Assembly (NCBI GenBank): GCA_050297015.1
Contig: JBNKRZ010000011.1
Coordinates: 62,001 to 126,000 of the forward strand
Source of the DNA: JACKJA01 sp050297015
Lineage (GTDB): Bacteria > Pseudomonadota > Alphaproteobacteria > Micavibrionales > Micavibrionaceae
Length of the DNA: 64,000 bases
Direction of reading: 5' to 3'
Part shown: one piece after another, positions 1 to 7,889 of the stretch
Layout of the letters: every line of letters starts with the position of its first letter
Numbering within the stretch: position 1 is the first letter of the stretch
The notes under the pieces: generated by a model
Databases searched by the model: none
The model's input: only the letters and a program-made list of their open reading frames with translations
What the model was told of the DNA's origin: nothing
Translations under genes and position numbers: made by a program

Positions 1-63
1 CGTCGGCACCGTAACGCCGTATTTCGCGAGCAAGGACTTGGCTTGATATTCGTGGATATTCAT
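1..63 (-). CDS. sucC: Succinyl-CoA ligase beta subunit, N-terminal fragment
   Basis: Reading leftward from an ATG at 63, the first 21 codons give MNIHEYQAKSLLAKYGV, followed by TVPT. This is the highly conserved start of the ADP-forming succinyl-CoA synthetase beta chain (its ATP-grasp domain begins here). The rest lies outside the window. In many alphaproteobacteria sucC directly follows mdh. Here mdh lies about 3.6 kb upstream on the same strand, with three other genes in between, so sucC probably has its own promoter in the 64-377 gap. The fragment is short but the match to the family start is unambiguous. Confidence 0.9.
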   Translation of the reverse strand, partial: MNIHEYQAKSLLAKYGVTVPT

Positions 64-177
64 AGAAAAACCCCTAATTTTTCAAAATGTTAGATGGAAG
101 CCTCCGCGCCTCCGTGAATCAGTTACTCCCTTTGTTTACCACGTTCGCGCGCCAATGGAAACGCCCTTCATATTTAT

Positions 178-270
178 CGTCATTGCGAGCGACTAACAGG
201 CGCGCGGCAATCCAGAATCTATCCTTGAGACACTGGATTGCCGCGTTCGCTCCGCTCTCTCGCAATGACG
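178..270. repeat. Palindromic repeat, 'cgtcattgcgag' type
   Basis: The sequence opens with CGTCATTGCGAG and closes with CTCGCAATGACG. The inner arms 'gcggcaatccag' and 'ctggattgccgc' also pair, so it folds into one long imperfect hairpin of about 93 bases. Dispersed repeats with these arms are common in alphaproteobacterial genomes. It fills most of the 64-377 gap between sucC and the next gene. I see no gene in the rest of the gap. Confidence 0.8.
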
Positions 271-377
271 AACAAGAGAACTGAAAATTCTCGGAATCTC
301 TAAAATTTTATCAATCCTTAACCTTTTTTCTGCAAAATAGGGGCAACGTGCACGAAACTATGTAAACAGGCGATAAC

Positions 378-1934
378 TTGGCGATCAAAGATAACAAAGA
401 TCAGAACGAACAAAAACTGAAAAACAGCCCCTCCGGTTATGGAACGGCTGAGGGTTTTGGCGATTGGAGCGCTGACAAAACCTCCGGTTATACGAATGGA
501 GCGCTTGATGTTCTCGATGCCATGCTAGGCGGCCCCCCCGCCACAGCCCCCGCTGAAGTCATGAAAAGAACGCTGGAGCAAAACCCGGAAATGGCCGCCG
601 CTATGGGGCTTAGCTCGGTCGATCTGGCCAATCCGAACAACCGCCAATTCATCACGACCAACCCGGATGTGGTCTTTGAAAAGCTGAATCTTTTGTCGCC
701 CGCCGATCAAAGAGCCTTTCGTCAAGCTTTTGAAAACAACAAGCAACAACTAACCGCCGAAAGCCATCCTTCCACCCCGCAAGCTGAGGCCTTGAGTCGC
801 GATGCGGCAGATGCGCTACAGCGGGAAGGATTAGCCAACAACCAGTCCTCACCCGAAACGCCGGAAAACACGGGACAAGTCACCCCGGTGGAACTGGTCG
901 CCGCATTTGGCGGGGTAGCAGGATTAGGATTAACGGAAGACAGCGCAAAACGATTCCTGGATATCAACCCAGAGCCCAACAATTTCTTCAACGAGAATGA
1001 AGCGGCCTACGCTTATGAAGAGATCGAAAAACCCGTTGGCATTAACAAATATGACGACGGTAAAGCTTTCGATGCCCTGCATATGGGATCCTCCAGTGCG
1101 CTATGGGCCAAGGAACACATGAAAGAAAACATGGGCGGCTCGGAAGAAAGTCAGACCAAAAAGAACGATAAACTCGCCGCGCTACAAACGGCGCAGAATA
1201 CGGCTTTATCTTTACAGCAACTAGAGGCGAATTACAAAGCCGCGCAAACGTCTTATGCAATGGCCAACGAAGCTTTTTCAAAAGACTTTTCCGATTACCA
1301 AAACATCACAGACAGTACTTATAAAAACGACTTCGGTGAATTGATCTTTAAGGTCACTAACGATGACGGAAGCGTGACTTATGTTGACCGATCCGGGCAA
1401 GAACAGGATGAATTCTTCATCGCAGATGATAACGGAAACCTGCCGGATACTAATGATTTAATAGAGTATAGCGTTTTCAAAGAGATCAGCGACAGAACAT
1501 TCTCAAGTTGTATGACAAGTGAAGAGGCCGAAGCCAAGTTACAAGAAGCACTTACAACTTACAAAAACGCCCAAGAAAACACTATAACTTCAGGCTCTCG
1601 AATGAGTGCCGCCTCCGCAACTGATGAAAACGGCATGCCGGCAAAATCTATTTCTTGCCAAGCATTCTTCACCCCGGCAGCAGAAGGAACGCCGCCTCAA
1701 CCCTATGAAAAAGAACGCGATCTGGTTGTTGAAAAAACTCTGGAAAAATATGGCGTCACAAGAGAGCAATGGGACAATGGAGAAATATTCAGCGATAAAG
1801 AATTAACGCAGAAAATTGTCGATGATGTCACCAAATGGGAAAACGCCAATCCAAGGCCAAGCAGCCCAGACACTCAACCCACGGCCGATTTGGATAGAAC
1901 AGTCAAACCTGTCGCCGCGCCGGGCCTTGCTTAA
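378..1934 (+). CDS. Hypothetical protein, 518 aa, TTG start
   Basis: A 518-residue open frame that starts at TTG (378). The next in-frame ATG lies about 48 codons in, at the Met of a 'DAMLGG' stretch. The protein is hydrophilic and acidic, rich in Asn, Gln, Glu and Ala. I see no signal peptide and no membrane segment. Residues around 255-300 (Ala/Gln/Lys-rich) look like a helical or coiled-coil stretch, and the C-terminus is Pro-rich. I do not recognise a family. It is followed by a second TTG-started gene on the same strand that encodes a muramidase-like protein, and the pair sits between mdh and sucC. A joint role, for example in an exported system, is only a guess. Confidence 0.75.
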   Translation: MAIKDNKDQNEQKLKNSPSGYGTAEGFGDWSADKTSGYTNGALDVLDAMLGGPPATAPAEVMKRTLEQNPEMAAAMGLSSVDLANPNNRQFITTNPDVVFEKLNLLSPADQRAFRQAFENNKQQLTAESHPSTPQAEALSRDAADALQREGLANNQSSPETPENTGQVTPVELVAAFGGVAGLGLTEDSAKRFLDINPEPNNFFNENEAAYAYEEIEKPVGINKYDDGKAFDALHMGSSSALWAKEHMKENMGGSEESQTKKNDKLAALQTAQNTALSLQQLEANYKAAQTSYAMANEAFSKDFSDYQNITDSTYKNDFGELIFKVTNDDGSVTYVDRSGQEQDEFFIADDNGNLPDTNDLIEYSVFKEISDRTFSSCMTSEEAEAKLQEALTTYKNAQENTITSGSRMSAASATDENGMPAKSISCQAFFTPAAEGTPPQPYEKERDLVVEKTLEKYGVTREQWDNGEIFSDKELTQKIVDDVTKWENANPRPSSPDTQPTADLDRTVKPVAAPGLA

Positions 1935-1964
1935 TCCTTCCATCATAGCGAGGGAACAACGTGA

Positions 1965-2215
1965 CCGAAGTGCGAAGCACGTGCACAAAAACCGTCATCC
2001 CCCGAATCCGCGGCTGCGGATTATGGGGGGATCCATACGATCAAACGGATAATCACCATAGATTCCCTTAGAATTTGTTTTCAACAAATTCAGGGAATGA
2101 CGACCTCACTATAATCCAGGGCCACGGGGAAATTCTGGATTGCTGCGTCGAAGCTCTTTAAAGAAGTGTCCCACGTGCTTCGCACTTCGGGACAGGGCTT
2201 CTCCTCGCAATGACA
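1965..2215. repeat. Cluster of palindromic repeats between two genes
   Basis: The 371-base gap 1935-2305 holds at least three hairpin elements. At 1993-2032 there is 'cgtcatccccc...ggggggat'. At 2062-2098 the arms ATTCCCT/AGGGAAT enclose a second perfect stem, GAATTTGTT/AACAAATTC. At 2132-2215 there is a longer element ending in 'cgcaatgaca' with an inner stem. In addition, 19 bases at 1965-1983 recur as an exact reverse complement at 2172-2190. No coding potential is visible. The last 30 bases carry the ribosome site of the next gene. Confidence 0.75.
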
Positions 2216-2305
2216 GGACGCTATAATTCCCCCCCTTAACAACCCGTTAATGATTTTCCCCTATAATGGGGGCAAATTAGGACAACAATAAGGGTAGGCA
2301 CGTTT

Positions 2306-3244
2306 TTGAGCGCTAATAACAAAGACAAAAAACTAACAGAGCAATGGAGTTCCGCCACCGGCGGTGCCGCGCATTTTGACGACCTGCCCTTTTTCCAGCA
2401 ATTCATCGCTTTACTCACAATGGCCATCGATCCCAACGATCCGGCCAATGACTCTCTGAATAATACGCTGGCCGGGATTCTGGGCTTTGATGATGTTGAC
2501 AGCTATAAAGATTATCACGCCGCACACAGCGCCGACTGGAAAGAGAATTTCGATTTCAAACACGGCGGCGGCGGAAACGGCGTTGATTTTGATAAGGCCG
2601 GAAAATTTTCTTCTTCACGCATTTCTCCTACGGGCGATGCGAATTTCGACTCCGCCATGAGTTTCGTTTTGCGTGAAGAAGGCGGTTACAACCCTAACGA
2701 ACCGGATGGTGCGATTGCCAACTTTGGAATTAACAGCAAAGCCCACCCGGAAGTGGACGTAAAAAACCTGACCGTAGATAAAGCCATGACGATTTATAAA
2801 GAGGACTACTGGAACCCGGTCATGTCACAAGCCGACAAACTGGGCATCGAACTCGACAAAAATCAGGCGCTAATCGCCTTTGACGCTGCCGTCAATCATG
2901 GCCCCGGCTTTGCCCGGAAAATGCTGGCCGCAACCGGAGGAGATACGGCGGCTATGCTGAATTATCGTCATAACGAATATCACCGACTGGCCGACAGAAA
3001 CCCCGCCAAATACGGACGTTATCTGAATGGCTGGGAAAAACGGCTGGATCACGTGGCCGCCGCCGTTACACGCGAAAGCAACGCAACAGTTGCCAAGGTG
3101 GAGGACACTCCCACCTCTGATAAGTTTAACGACCATGCCACCGGGCTTACAAAAGCCCCGCAGACAACGCAAGTTGCCGAAGCGGGCGCGGATAACGCCG
3201 CTAACAACGATCGATATAATATTCCATCAAACGGCTTGAGTTAG
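2306..3244 (+). CDS. GH108-type muramidase (N-acetylmuramidase)
   Basis: 312 residues from a TTG start, preceded by an AAGGGTAGG-like ribosome site. Residues 116-260 match the glycoside hydrolase 108 / putative peptidoglycan-binding family. The motif EEGGYNP is at 124-130 (Glu near the catalytic position), FGIN at 140-143 and YKEDYWNP at 164-171, followed by a 'FDAAVNHGPG' segment. Such enzymes cut the glycan strands of peptidoglycan and are common as phage endolysins. Unusual here are a roughly 110-residue N-terminal extension without a signal peptide and an Ala/Thr-rich C-terminal tail. No holin, spanin or other phage gene is nearby. How it reaches the wall is not visible. The 3' end overlaps the convergent gene by 18 bases. 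Confidence 0.8.
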   Translation: MSANNKDKKLTEQWSSATGGAAHFDDLPFFQQFIALLTMAIDPNDPANDSLNNTLAGILGFDDVDSYKDYHAAHSADWKENFDFKHGGGGNGVDFDKAGKFSSSRISPTGDANFDSAMSFVLREEGGYNPNEPDGAIANFGINSKAHPEVDVKNLTVDKAMTIYKEDYWNPVMSQADKLGIELDKNQALIAFDAAVNHGPGFARKMLAATGGDTAAMLNYRHNEYHRLADRNPAKYGRYLNGWEKRLDHVAAAVTRESNATVAKVEDTPTSDKFNDHATGLTKAPQTTQVAEAGADNAANNDRYNIPSNGLS

Positions 3245-3571
3245 AGCCTGCGAAGCGGCTAATTTTTTAAGCCGCAAGGCAGGCCAATTTTCCCCTACGA
3301 AATCGAAATGCCCATCAGTTGTAATTTCATACGCACCGGACTCTAATACTTCCGCCGCTGATCTCTGAAATGAATCGGAAAGCGCCGTCAAAGAAAGGGA
3401 CGATTTTCGTTCCAATGAAACAAATATAAAATGGCGGAGAACTTCGCCCTCTTCATTATCATGAAGCAACGTCGTATGAATGCCAATGGCACGACTGAAA
3501 GCATCCTGAAAAGACCGCGTCTCCTCAAAGGAAAAATCACCTTCAAATGTTAACCCTAAATTTTGTTTCAT
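3227..3571 (-). CDS. Hypothetical protein, 114 aa
   Basis: An ATG-started small cytoplasmic protein without signal or membrane segments. I do not recognise a family. It lies downstream of mdh on the same strand but behind a hairpin that may be a terminator, and it converges with the muramidase gene, overlapping it by 18 bases. Its length, balanced composition and clean start make it a plausible gene. Confidence 0.6.
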   Translation of the reverse strand: MKQNLGLTFEGDFSFEETRSFQDAFSRAIGIHTTLLHDNEEGEVLRHFIFVSLERKSSLSLTALSDSFQRSAAEVLESGAYEITTDGHFDFVGENWPALRLKKLAASQALTQAV

Positions 3572-3583
3572 GATAAAGGAAAA

Positions 3584-3607
3584 CCACCGCTCTTATAAAA
3601 ACGGTGG
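3584..3607 (-). terminator. Possible terminator downstream of mdh
   Basis: On the minus strand a perfect 6-bp stem CCACCG/CGGTGG with a 12-base loop is followed by TTTTCC. The stem is short and the T-run is weak, so it may only attenuate mdh transcription before the next small gene. Confidence 0.4.
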
Positions 3608-3648
3608 CTACCATAACGGGTATTGTCAGAATAAAGCAATAAAATTTC

Positions 3649-4599
3649 TTACGCCGCTTTATCGAGAGCGCCCAGCAAGCTTTTCACGGCTTCGACGGAA
3701 GCATCGAACATGGCTTGTTCTTCGGCATTGAGCTGCACTTCAACGATCTTCTCAATCCCGCCCGCACCGATCACGGTCGGCACACCGATGTAAAGACCAT
3801 CCACGCCATACTCACCGGAGAGCTTCGCCGCACAAGGCAGCACGCGTTTTTTGTCCTTCAGATAGCTTTCCGCCATTGCAATCGCGGATGAAGCCGGGGC
3901 GTAAAAGGCACTCCCGGTTTTCAGAAGATTCACAATTTCGATCCCACCGTCGCGCGTGCGCTGAACGATCTGGTCGATTTTCTCTTGCGTTGTCCAGCCC
4001 ATTTTCACAAGGTCCGGCAGCGGAATGCCCGCCACCGTGGAATAACGCACCAGCGGCACCATGGAATCACCATGCCCGCCCAGAACGAATGCTGTGACAT
4101 CCTCAACCGATACGCCAAATTCCTCGGCCAGGAAACAGCGGAACCGGGCACTATCAAGAACCCCGGCCATGCCAACGACTTTATTCGCCGGAAAGCCCGT
4201 GACGCGCTGCATAACCTCTACCATCACATCAAGCGGATTGGTAATTACAATCACAAAGGCGTTCGGTGCATATTTCTTGATATTCCCCCCCACAGCCTCA
4301 ATCACGCCCGTATTGATGCCAATCAAATCATCGCGGCTCATCCCCGGTTTACGCGGCACACCGGCGGTGACAATCACAACATCCGCGCCCTCAATCACGT
4401 CATAATCGTTGCTGCCCGCAAGATTGGCGTCAAAGCCCTCCACCGGGGCAGCTTCAGCGATATCGAGGCCCTTGCCCTGAGGCACGCCTTCAGCGATATC
4501 AACAATCGCGATATCGCCCAATTCCTTTAGCCCGCTGAGAAGAGCCAGCGTACCCCCGATTTGTCCCGCGCCGATAAGGGCGATTTTATTGCGTGCCAT
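3649..4599 (-). CDS. mdh: Malate dehydrogenase
   Basis: NAD-dependent malate dehydrogenase of the TCA cycle, 316 residues, of the lactate-dehydrogenase-like type usual in alphaproteobacteria. It has the Rossmann motif GAGQIGG (10-16), the substrate loop VPRKPGMSR (81-89), NPLDVM (121-126), Asp149 and the catalytic GGHGDSM motif (174-180, His176). I chose ATG at 4599 because it is preceded by GGAAAGGA and gives the standard MARNKIALIG start. The frame stays open 34 codons further but without homology. It is transcribed toward sucC, though three genes now lie between them. zapE upstream is on the same strand but separated by a + strand gene. Confidence 0.97.
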   Translation of the reverse strand: MARNKIALIGAGQIGGTLALLSGLKELGDIAIVDIAEGVPQGKGLDIAEAAPVEGFDANLAGSNDYDVIEGADVVIVTAGVPRKPGMSRDDLIGINTGVIEAVGGNIKKYAPNAFVIVITNPLDVMVEVMQRVTGFPANKVVGMAGVLDSARFRCFLAEEFGVSVEDVTAFVLGGHGDSMVPLVRYSTVAGIPLPDLVKMGWTTQEKIDQIVQRTRDGGIEIVNLLKTGSAFYAPASSAIAMAESYLKDKKRVLPCAAKLSGEYGVDGLYIGVPTVIGAGGIEKIVEVQLNAEEQAMFDASVEAVKSLLGALDKAA

Positions 4600-4734
4600 A
4601 ATGATGATCCTTTCCAATTGAAATGGTTTGTCTCCTGCACAATAGAAAGACTGATTCGCGAGACAGACGCAAGCAGGATAAGATCCTTGACATAATGACA
4701 CGATAGTTTTACGAAAAAGAAAAGAGAGGACGCA

Positions 4735-5274
4735 ATGGAATTAAAACAACGATTACAATCTTGGTTATTGGCGGCCTTCACCGGGGCGGCAGGAATCGTC
4801 GCGGAAAGGCATTTGGGCTTGTTTGACAGATTCGCGGAAGCCGTCGACAAATCCTATAATCCTGAAACATACCAACTCTCGGATACGATATGCGCCCCCC
4901 AAAAAACGCTGGAACAAAGCCTGTTTGAAGCCGGGTTTGATATGACCGTGTCCATTAGCAACCATAACGGCCATGTGTACAAAACATTTACAGATAAAAG
5001 TAATAGTGCCATCGTTGTCGATATATTCTCCAATGGGCAAGCCTGTATCGCCACGCCGGATATTGATTTGCGCTATGAGGGGGAAACAGGGAGAGAAGAA
5101 GATTCAGAAGACGATACATTGGAAAACAGCATTATAGGTCCCCCGACATCCCCCACAGGGGAAGACACGCCGTCCACCGACGCCGATAAAGAAACGCTCC
5201 CTCAAGAACCCGACTGCCTGACCACTCCCGATCCAAAATCATGGGGTTGGGGAATGATGTGCTACGAAGCGTAG
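4735..5274 (+). CDS. Hypothetical protein, 179 aa, acidic C-terminal tail
   Basis: Starts at an ATG with a good ribosome site (AGAGAGGA). Residues 8-25 are weakly hydrophobic, perhaps an amphipathic helix. A compact middle part (about 50-110) precedes a low-complexity Asp/Glu/Pro/Thr-rich tail with three cysteines near the end. I do not recognise it. It is the only + strand gene inside a leftward block and lies between mdh and zapE, genes that are adjacent in many relatives, so it may be a lineage-specific insertion. Confidence 0.65.
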   Translation: MELKQRLQSWLLAAFTGAAGIVAERHLGLFDRFAEAVDKSYNPETYQLSDTICAPQKTLEQSLFEAGFDMTVSISNHNGHVYKTFTDKSNSAIVVDIFSNGQACIATPDIDLRYEGETGREEDSEDDTLENSIIGPPTSPTGEDTPSTDADKETLPQEPDCLTTPDPKSWGWGMMCYEA

Positions 5275-5283
5275 GGCGCCCCC

Positions 5284-6396
5284 TTAAGATTTCACATAGT
5301 CAGGGCTTTGCATTTCCATCAAGCGGCTTACTGTGCGCTCAAATTCAAAGGCATGATCGTGCCCTTGATAGAGTTTATCAGCCGGTGCATCCGCCGTCAC
5401 CACCAGTTTTGTTTTCTGCTCGTACAAGGCATCAATCAAGGTCATCAGGCGCTTGGCTTCGTTCCGGCGGTCATAGCCCAGCTTGGGCACACCTTCCAGA
5501 AACACCGTATGATAACTCTGCGCGATATGAAGATAATCCTCCGCCCCCATCGGCCGTTCGCATAGCTCGGCAAAGGTAAAACGCGCCACGCCCTTGGCCA
5601 CGGTACGCACCGTAATATTTCGCCCTTTAACACTCAATTTTTCTTTATAGGTCTTCGCCCCTTCCGTCAGATCTTTGAACGTCCGATCGGCGTGCTGACG
5701 CGCGGGTTTTCCCAGCGGCCAGAAATAAACGCCGTCCTGCTGCAATGTTTCAAGACGGTAGTCCGTTGTCCCGTCCATCGCGACAACATCCATACGCTCT
5801 TTCAAAAGCGCGATAAAGGGCAGGAACAGATCGCGCTGCAATCCGCCTTCGTACAGGCGGTCGGGCTCCCAGTTCGAGGTCGCCACCACGACAACGCCCC
5901 GCTCAAACAGCGCCGTAAACAACCGCCCCAAAATCATGGCATCCGCCACATCGGTCACATGGAATTCATCAAAGCATAAAATACGGGCGCTTTTTGCGAC
6001 CTCTTTGGCAAAATCGGGCAGAATGGAATCAACCCCCTCGCCCCGGCGTTTATGCAAGCCTTCGTGAAGCTCGATAAGGAATTCATGGAAGTGAACGCGA
6101 CGTTTCGTAATGTTATCGGGGAGTGTCTCATAGAACAAATCCATCAACATGGATTTACCGCGCCCCACCCCACCATAAAGATAGAGGCCGCGGATGAAGG
6201 GCGCTTTCTTCTTTGTCATCCTGAAAGAACGCAGTGACTGAAGGATCTTGGGCCCTTCGCTCGGCTCAGAATGACACTCAAGCGCATCATACACCCGCTC
6301 CAACGCTTCCGCCGCTCGCGCCTGATAAGGATCAGGCGTCAACGCGCCACTGGCAATTTTTTGTTGATAAATTTCGAAGGGCGTTTGCGACATCAT
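5284..6396 (-). CDS. zapE: Cell-division ATPase ZapE (AFG1-like) with a repeat-derived insert
   Basis: AFG1/ZapE-type AAA ATPase. With ATG 6396 it is 370 residues; a GTG at 6399 is also possible (numbering below counts from it). Walker A GGVGRGKS is at 76-83 and Walker B LCFDEF at 141-146, with 'ATSNWEPDRLYEGGL' and 'YDRRNEAKR' later. The family helps Z-ring constriction in E. coli. Oddity: residues 42-62 are translated from a palindromic repeat, adding 21 codons between the N-terminal helix and the strand before Walker A without breaking the frame. It follows a small ORF downstream of tatC. The order zapE then mdh fits alphaproteobacteria. Confidence 0.93.
   Translation of the reverse strand: MMSQTPFEIYQQKIASGALTPDPYQARAAEALERVYDALECHSEPSEGPKILQSLRSFRMTKKKAPFIRGLYLYGGVGRGKSMLMDLFYETLPDNITKRRVHFHEFLIELHEGLHKRRGEGVDSILPDFAKEVAKSARILCFDEFHVTDVADAMILGRLFTALFERGVVVVATSNWEPDRLYEGGLQRDLFLPFIALLKERMDVVAMDGTTDYRLETLQQDGVYFWPLGKPARQHADRTFKDLTEGAKTYKEKLSVKGRNITVRTVAKGVARFTFAELCERPMGAEDYLHIAQSYHTVFLEGVPKLGYDRRNEAKRLMTLIDALYEQKTKLVVTADAPADKLYQGHDHAFEFERTVSRLMEMQSPDYVKS
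6214..6276. repeat. Palindromic repeat inside zapE, read in frame
   Basis: 63 bases (21 codons) beginning TGTCATCCTGA and ending TCAGAATGACA, the same termini as the intergenic element at 9332-9403. Inside zapE on the minus strand it encodes CHSEPSEGPKILQ followed by SLRSFRMT. No stop codon is introduced. This recalls the palindromic elements found in frame in Rickettsia genes. Confidence 0.85.
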
Positions 6397-6446
6397 CACA
6401 TAATAGACAACAAATCACCCCGTGGGGAGAAGAAATTCCGTCCCCC

Positions 6447-6641
6447 TCAAGAAGGCGTATTTTGAGGAGCCGTAGAACGCTCTTTTTTCTTATTTTCTTC
6501 ACCGTCCGGCGTTTCACTTTGTCCCACATCCGGCGAGACACCCAAACCACGCTCTGCTGCAAAATCTGCTATAGCGCTAGGAGATAAAGTTATAGATTTT
6601 CCTCTATTCCCAGCCGGTTTCCAAAGATCATTATGTGCCAT
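6447..6641 (-). CDS. Small hypothetical protein downstream of tatC, 64 aa
   Basis: The ATG at 6641 overlaps the end of tatC by 11 bases and has a strong ribosome site (GAGGGGA). The product is hydrophilic, with 'SPSAIADFAAERGL' in the middle and a Lys/Glu/Thr/Pro-rich tail, and no membrane segment. Not recognised. The translational coupling and spacing suggest a real member of the tat-scp transcript. The gap to zapE is about 50 bases. Confidence 0.55.
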   Translation of the reverse strand: MAHNDLWKPAGNRGKSITLSPSAIADFAAERGLGVSPDVGQSETPDGEENKKKERSTAPQNTPS

Positions 6642-7416
6642 TATTTCCCCTCTTCTTCTCTGTTTTTTTTACAAGAAATATGGATAATTCATAAAGAATC
6701 ATTATGGGAAGAGCAAGCAATAGCTGAGAAATAACATCAGGAGGCGTTAAAAACGCCGCGATGATGAATGTCACCACAACCGCATATTTACGTTTGGAGG
6801 CCAGCCCCGCGGCCGTCACCATCCCTGCCCGCCCCAAAAGAGTTAGTAAAACAGGAAGCTGGAAACATAAGCCAAACGCAAATATCAACACCATCACGAG
6901 GTCCAGATATTCCCCCACGCGCGCCTCTAGCTGGATCGGTAAAACAGTGTCCTCCGCCCCGCTCTGGAAGCCGAGGAAAAACAGCCACGCCAGCGGCATC
7001 ACCACGTAATAAACCATTGCCCCGCCAAGGAAAAACAGCGCAGGCGTTGCAATCAGAAACGGCAAGAAAGCTTGTCTTTCGGAGCGATAAAGCCCCGGCG
7101 CGACAAACTTCCAGATTTGCATCGCCAGCACCGGAAAGGTCAGGAACAGCCCGGCGAAAAACGACACCTTGATATAGGTAAAAAAAGCTTCAGTCAGCCC
7201 CGTATAAATCAAGCGCTGCGTGCTCTCCGGCCCCATCGCATCGGCCAGCGGCTTGACGAGAAAACCGTAGATATCCTCCACAAATACAAAACACAGCGCC
7301 GTCCCGGCGATCATCGCCGCGAACGCCCAAAGCAGACGCCGCCGCAACTCAATCAGATGTTCGAATAACGGCTGTTTGGCTTCATCCTCATGATATTCGG
7401 GCTGCGCTTCCGTCAT
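6631..7416 (-). CDS. tatC: Sec-independent translocase subunit TatC
   Basis: 261 residues with six predicted membrane segments. The cytoplasmic N-terminus carries LFEHLIELRRRL (17-28), the part of the TatC signature that binds twin-arginine signal peptides, and later segments hold 'AFLTPPDVISQ' between the last helices. TatC with TatB is the receptor for folded twin-arginine substrates. It overlaps tatB by 4 bases (ATGA). In many alphaproteobacteria serS follows tatC. Here a small ORF and zapE follow instead. Confidence 0.97.
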   Translation of the reverse strand: MTEAQPEYHEDEAKQPLFEHLIELRRRLLWAFAAMIAGTALCFVFVEDIYGFLVKPLADAMGPESTQRLIYTGLTEAFFTYIKVSFFAGLFLTFPVLAMQIWKFVAPGLYRSERQAFLPFLIATPALFFLGGAMVYYVVMPLAWLFFLGFQSGAEDTVLPIQLEARVGEYLDLVMVLIFAFGLCFQLPVLLTLLGRAGMVTAAGLASKRKYAVVVTFIIAAFLTPPDVISQLLLALPIMILYELSIFLVKKTEKKRGNNGT

Positions 7417-7682
7417 GACTCATCCGCCTTTTTTTCATCGTCGAGAACCTCGCCGTTTTCATCAACCGGACTTGCCTCAAAATTCACACCCTTGCGCAAC
7501 TCTTCAAGATCATTGGCCTTCATAAAATCTTCAAATTGCTGGGAGAACGCATAGCGCACATATTGCAACCGCCGCACCAAGCGCCCCAGATTAAACAATA
7601 TTGTGGGAATTTCCTTCGGCCCCATCACCAAAATGGCAATGGCCGCGATTAAAAGCAATTCGGCAAGACCAAAATCAAACAC
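7413..7682 (-). CDS. tatB: Sec-independent translocase subunit TatB
   Basis: 89 residues starting at GTG. An N-terminal hydrophobic helix (about 5-20) is followed by the MGPKEIP hinge typical of TatB and a long amphipathic helix with a charged C-terminus. Its place between tatA and tatC supports TatB over a second TatA. It starts 6 bases after the preceding small ORF and overlaps tatC by 4 bases. Confidence 0.93.
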   Translation of the reverse strand: MFDFGLAELLLIAAIAILVMGPKEIPTILFNLGRLVRRLQYVRYAFSQQFEDFMKANDLEELRKGVNFEASPVDENGEVLDDEKKADES

Positions 7683-7688
7683 GGGTAA

Positions 7689-7889
7689 TCACTTTGGTGA
7701 GGCAGATGTCAGTCCTTGTAAAGGAGAGACACCTGCGTTGCGTTTTGCTTTCCAATCCAACACGCCCTGCCCGACCCGAAAAGCCGCCGCAGAAGCAAAA
7801 ATCACGGGAAGAGCCACCCCCAAAACAAGAGGGCCAACAACGCAGCTCAATGGTCCCGGAGGGTTTAATGTTTTAAGACGAGGCGTCAT
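7689..7889 (-). CDS. Small membrane protein between tatA and tatB, 66 aa
   Basis: The ATG overlaps the tatA stop codon in a 4-base ATGA arrangement, and the stop lies 6 bases before the tatB GTG, so the frame exactly fills the tatA-tatB gap. Residues 13-38 form one hydrophobic segment (VVGPLVLGVALPVIFASAAA), followed by a basic stretch. I do not recognise it, and it is not part of the standard Tat set. It could be a small Tat-associated membrane protein or a neutral insertion that stayed open. Confidence 0.55.
   Translation of the reverse strand: MTPRLKTLNPPGPLSCVVGPLVLGVALPVIFASAAAFRVGQGVLDWKAKRNAGVSPLQGLTSASPK

Noticed and set aside
87..284. 65-codon frame on the + strand upstream of the 518-residue gene
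   Set aside because: Most of it is the translation of the palindromic repeat at 178-270, with no ribosome site and no plausible product.
1965..2215. CRISPR array
   Set aside because: The repeats are palindromic elements of different families, not regularly spaced identical units. No cas gene is seen anywhere in the window.
2306..3244. Prophage remnant around the muramidase
   Set aside because: No holin, terminase, capsid, tail or integrase gene flanks it; a single lysozyme-type gene is not enough.
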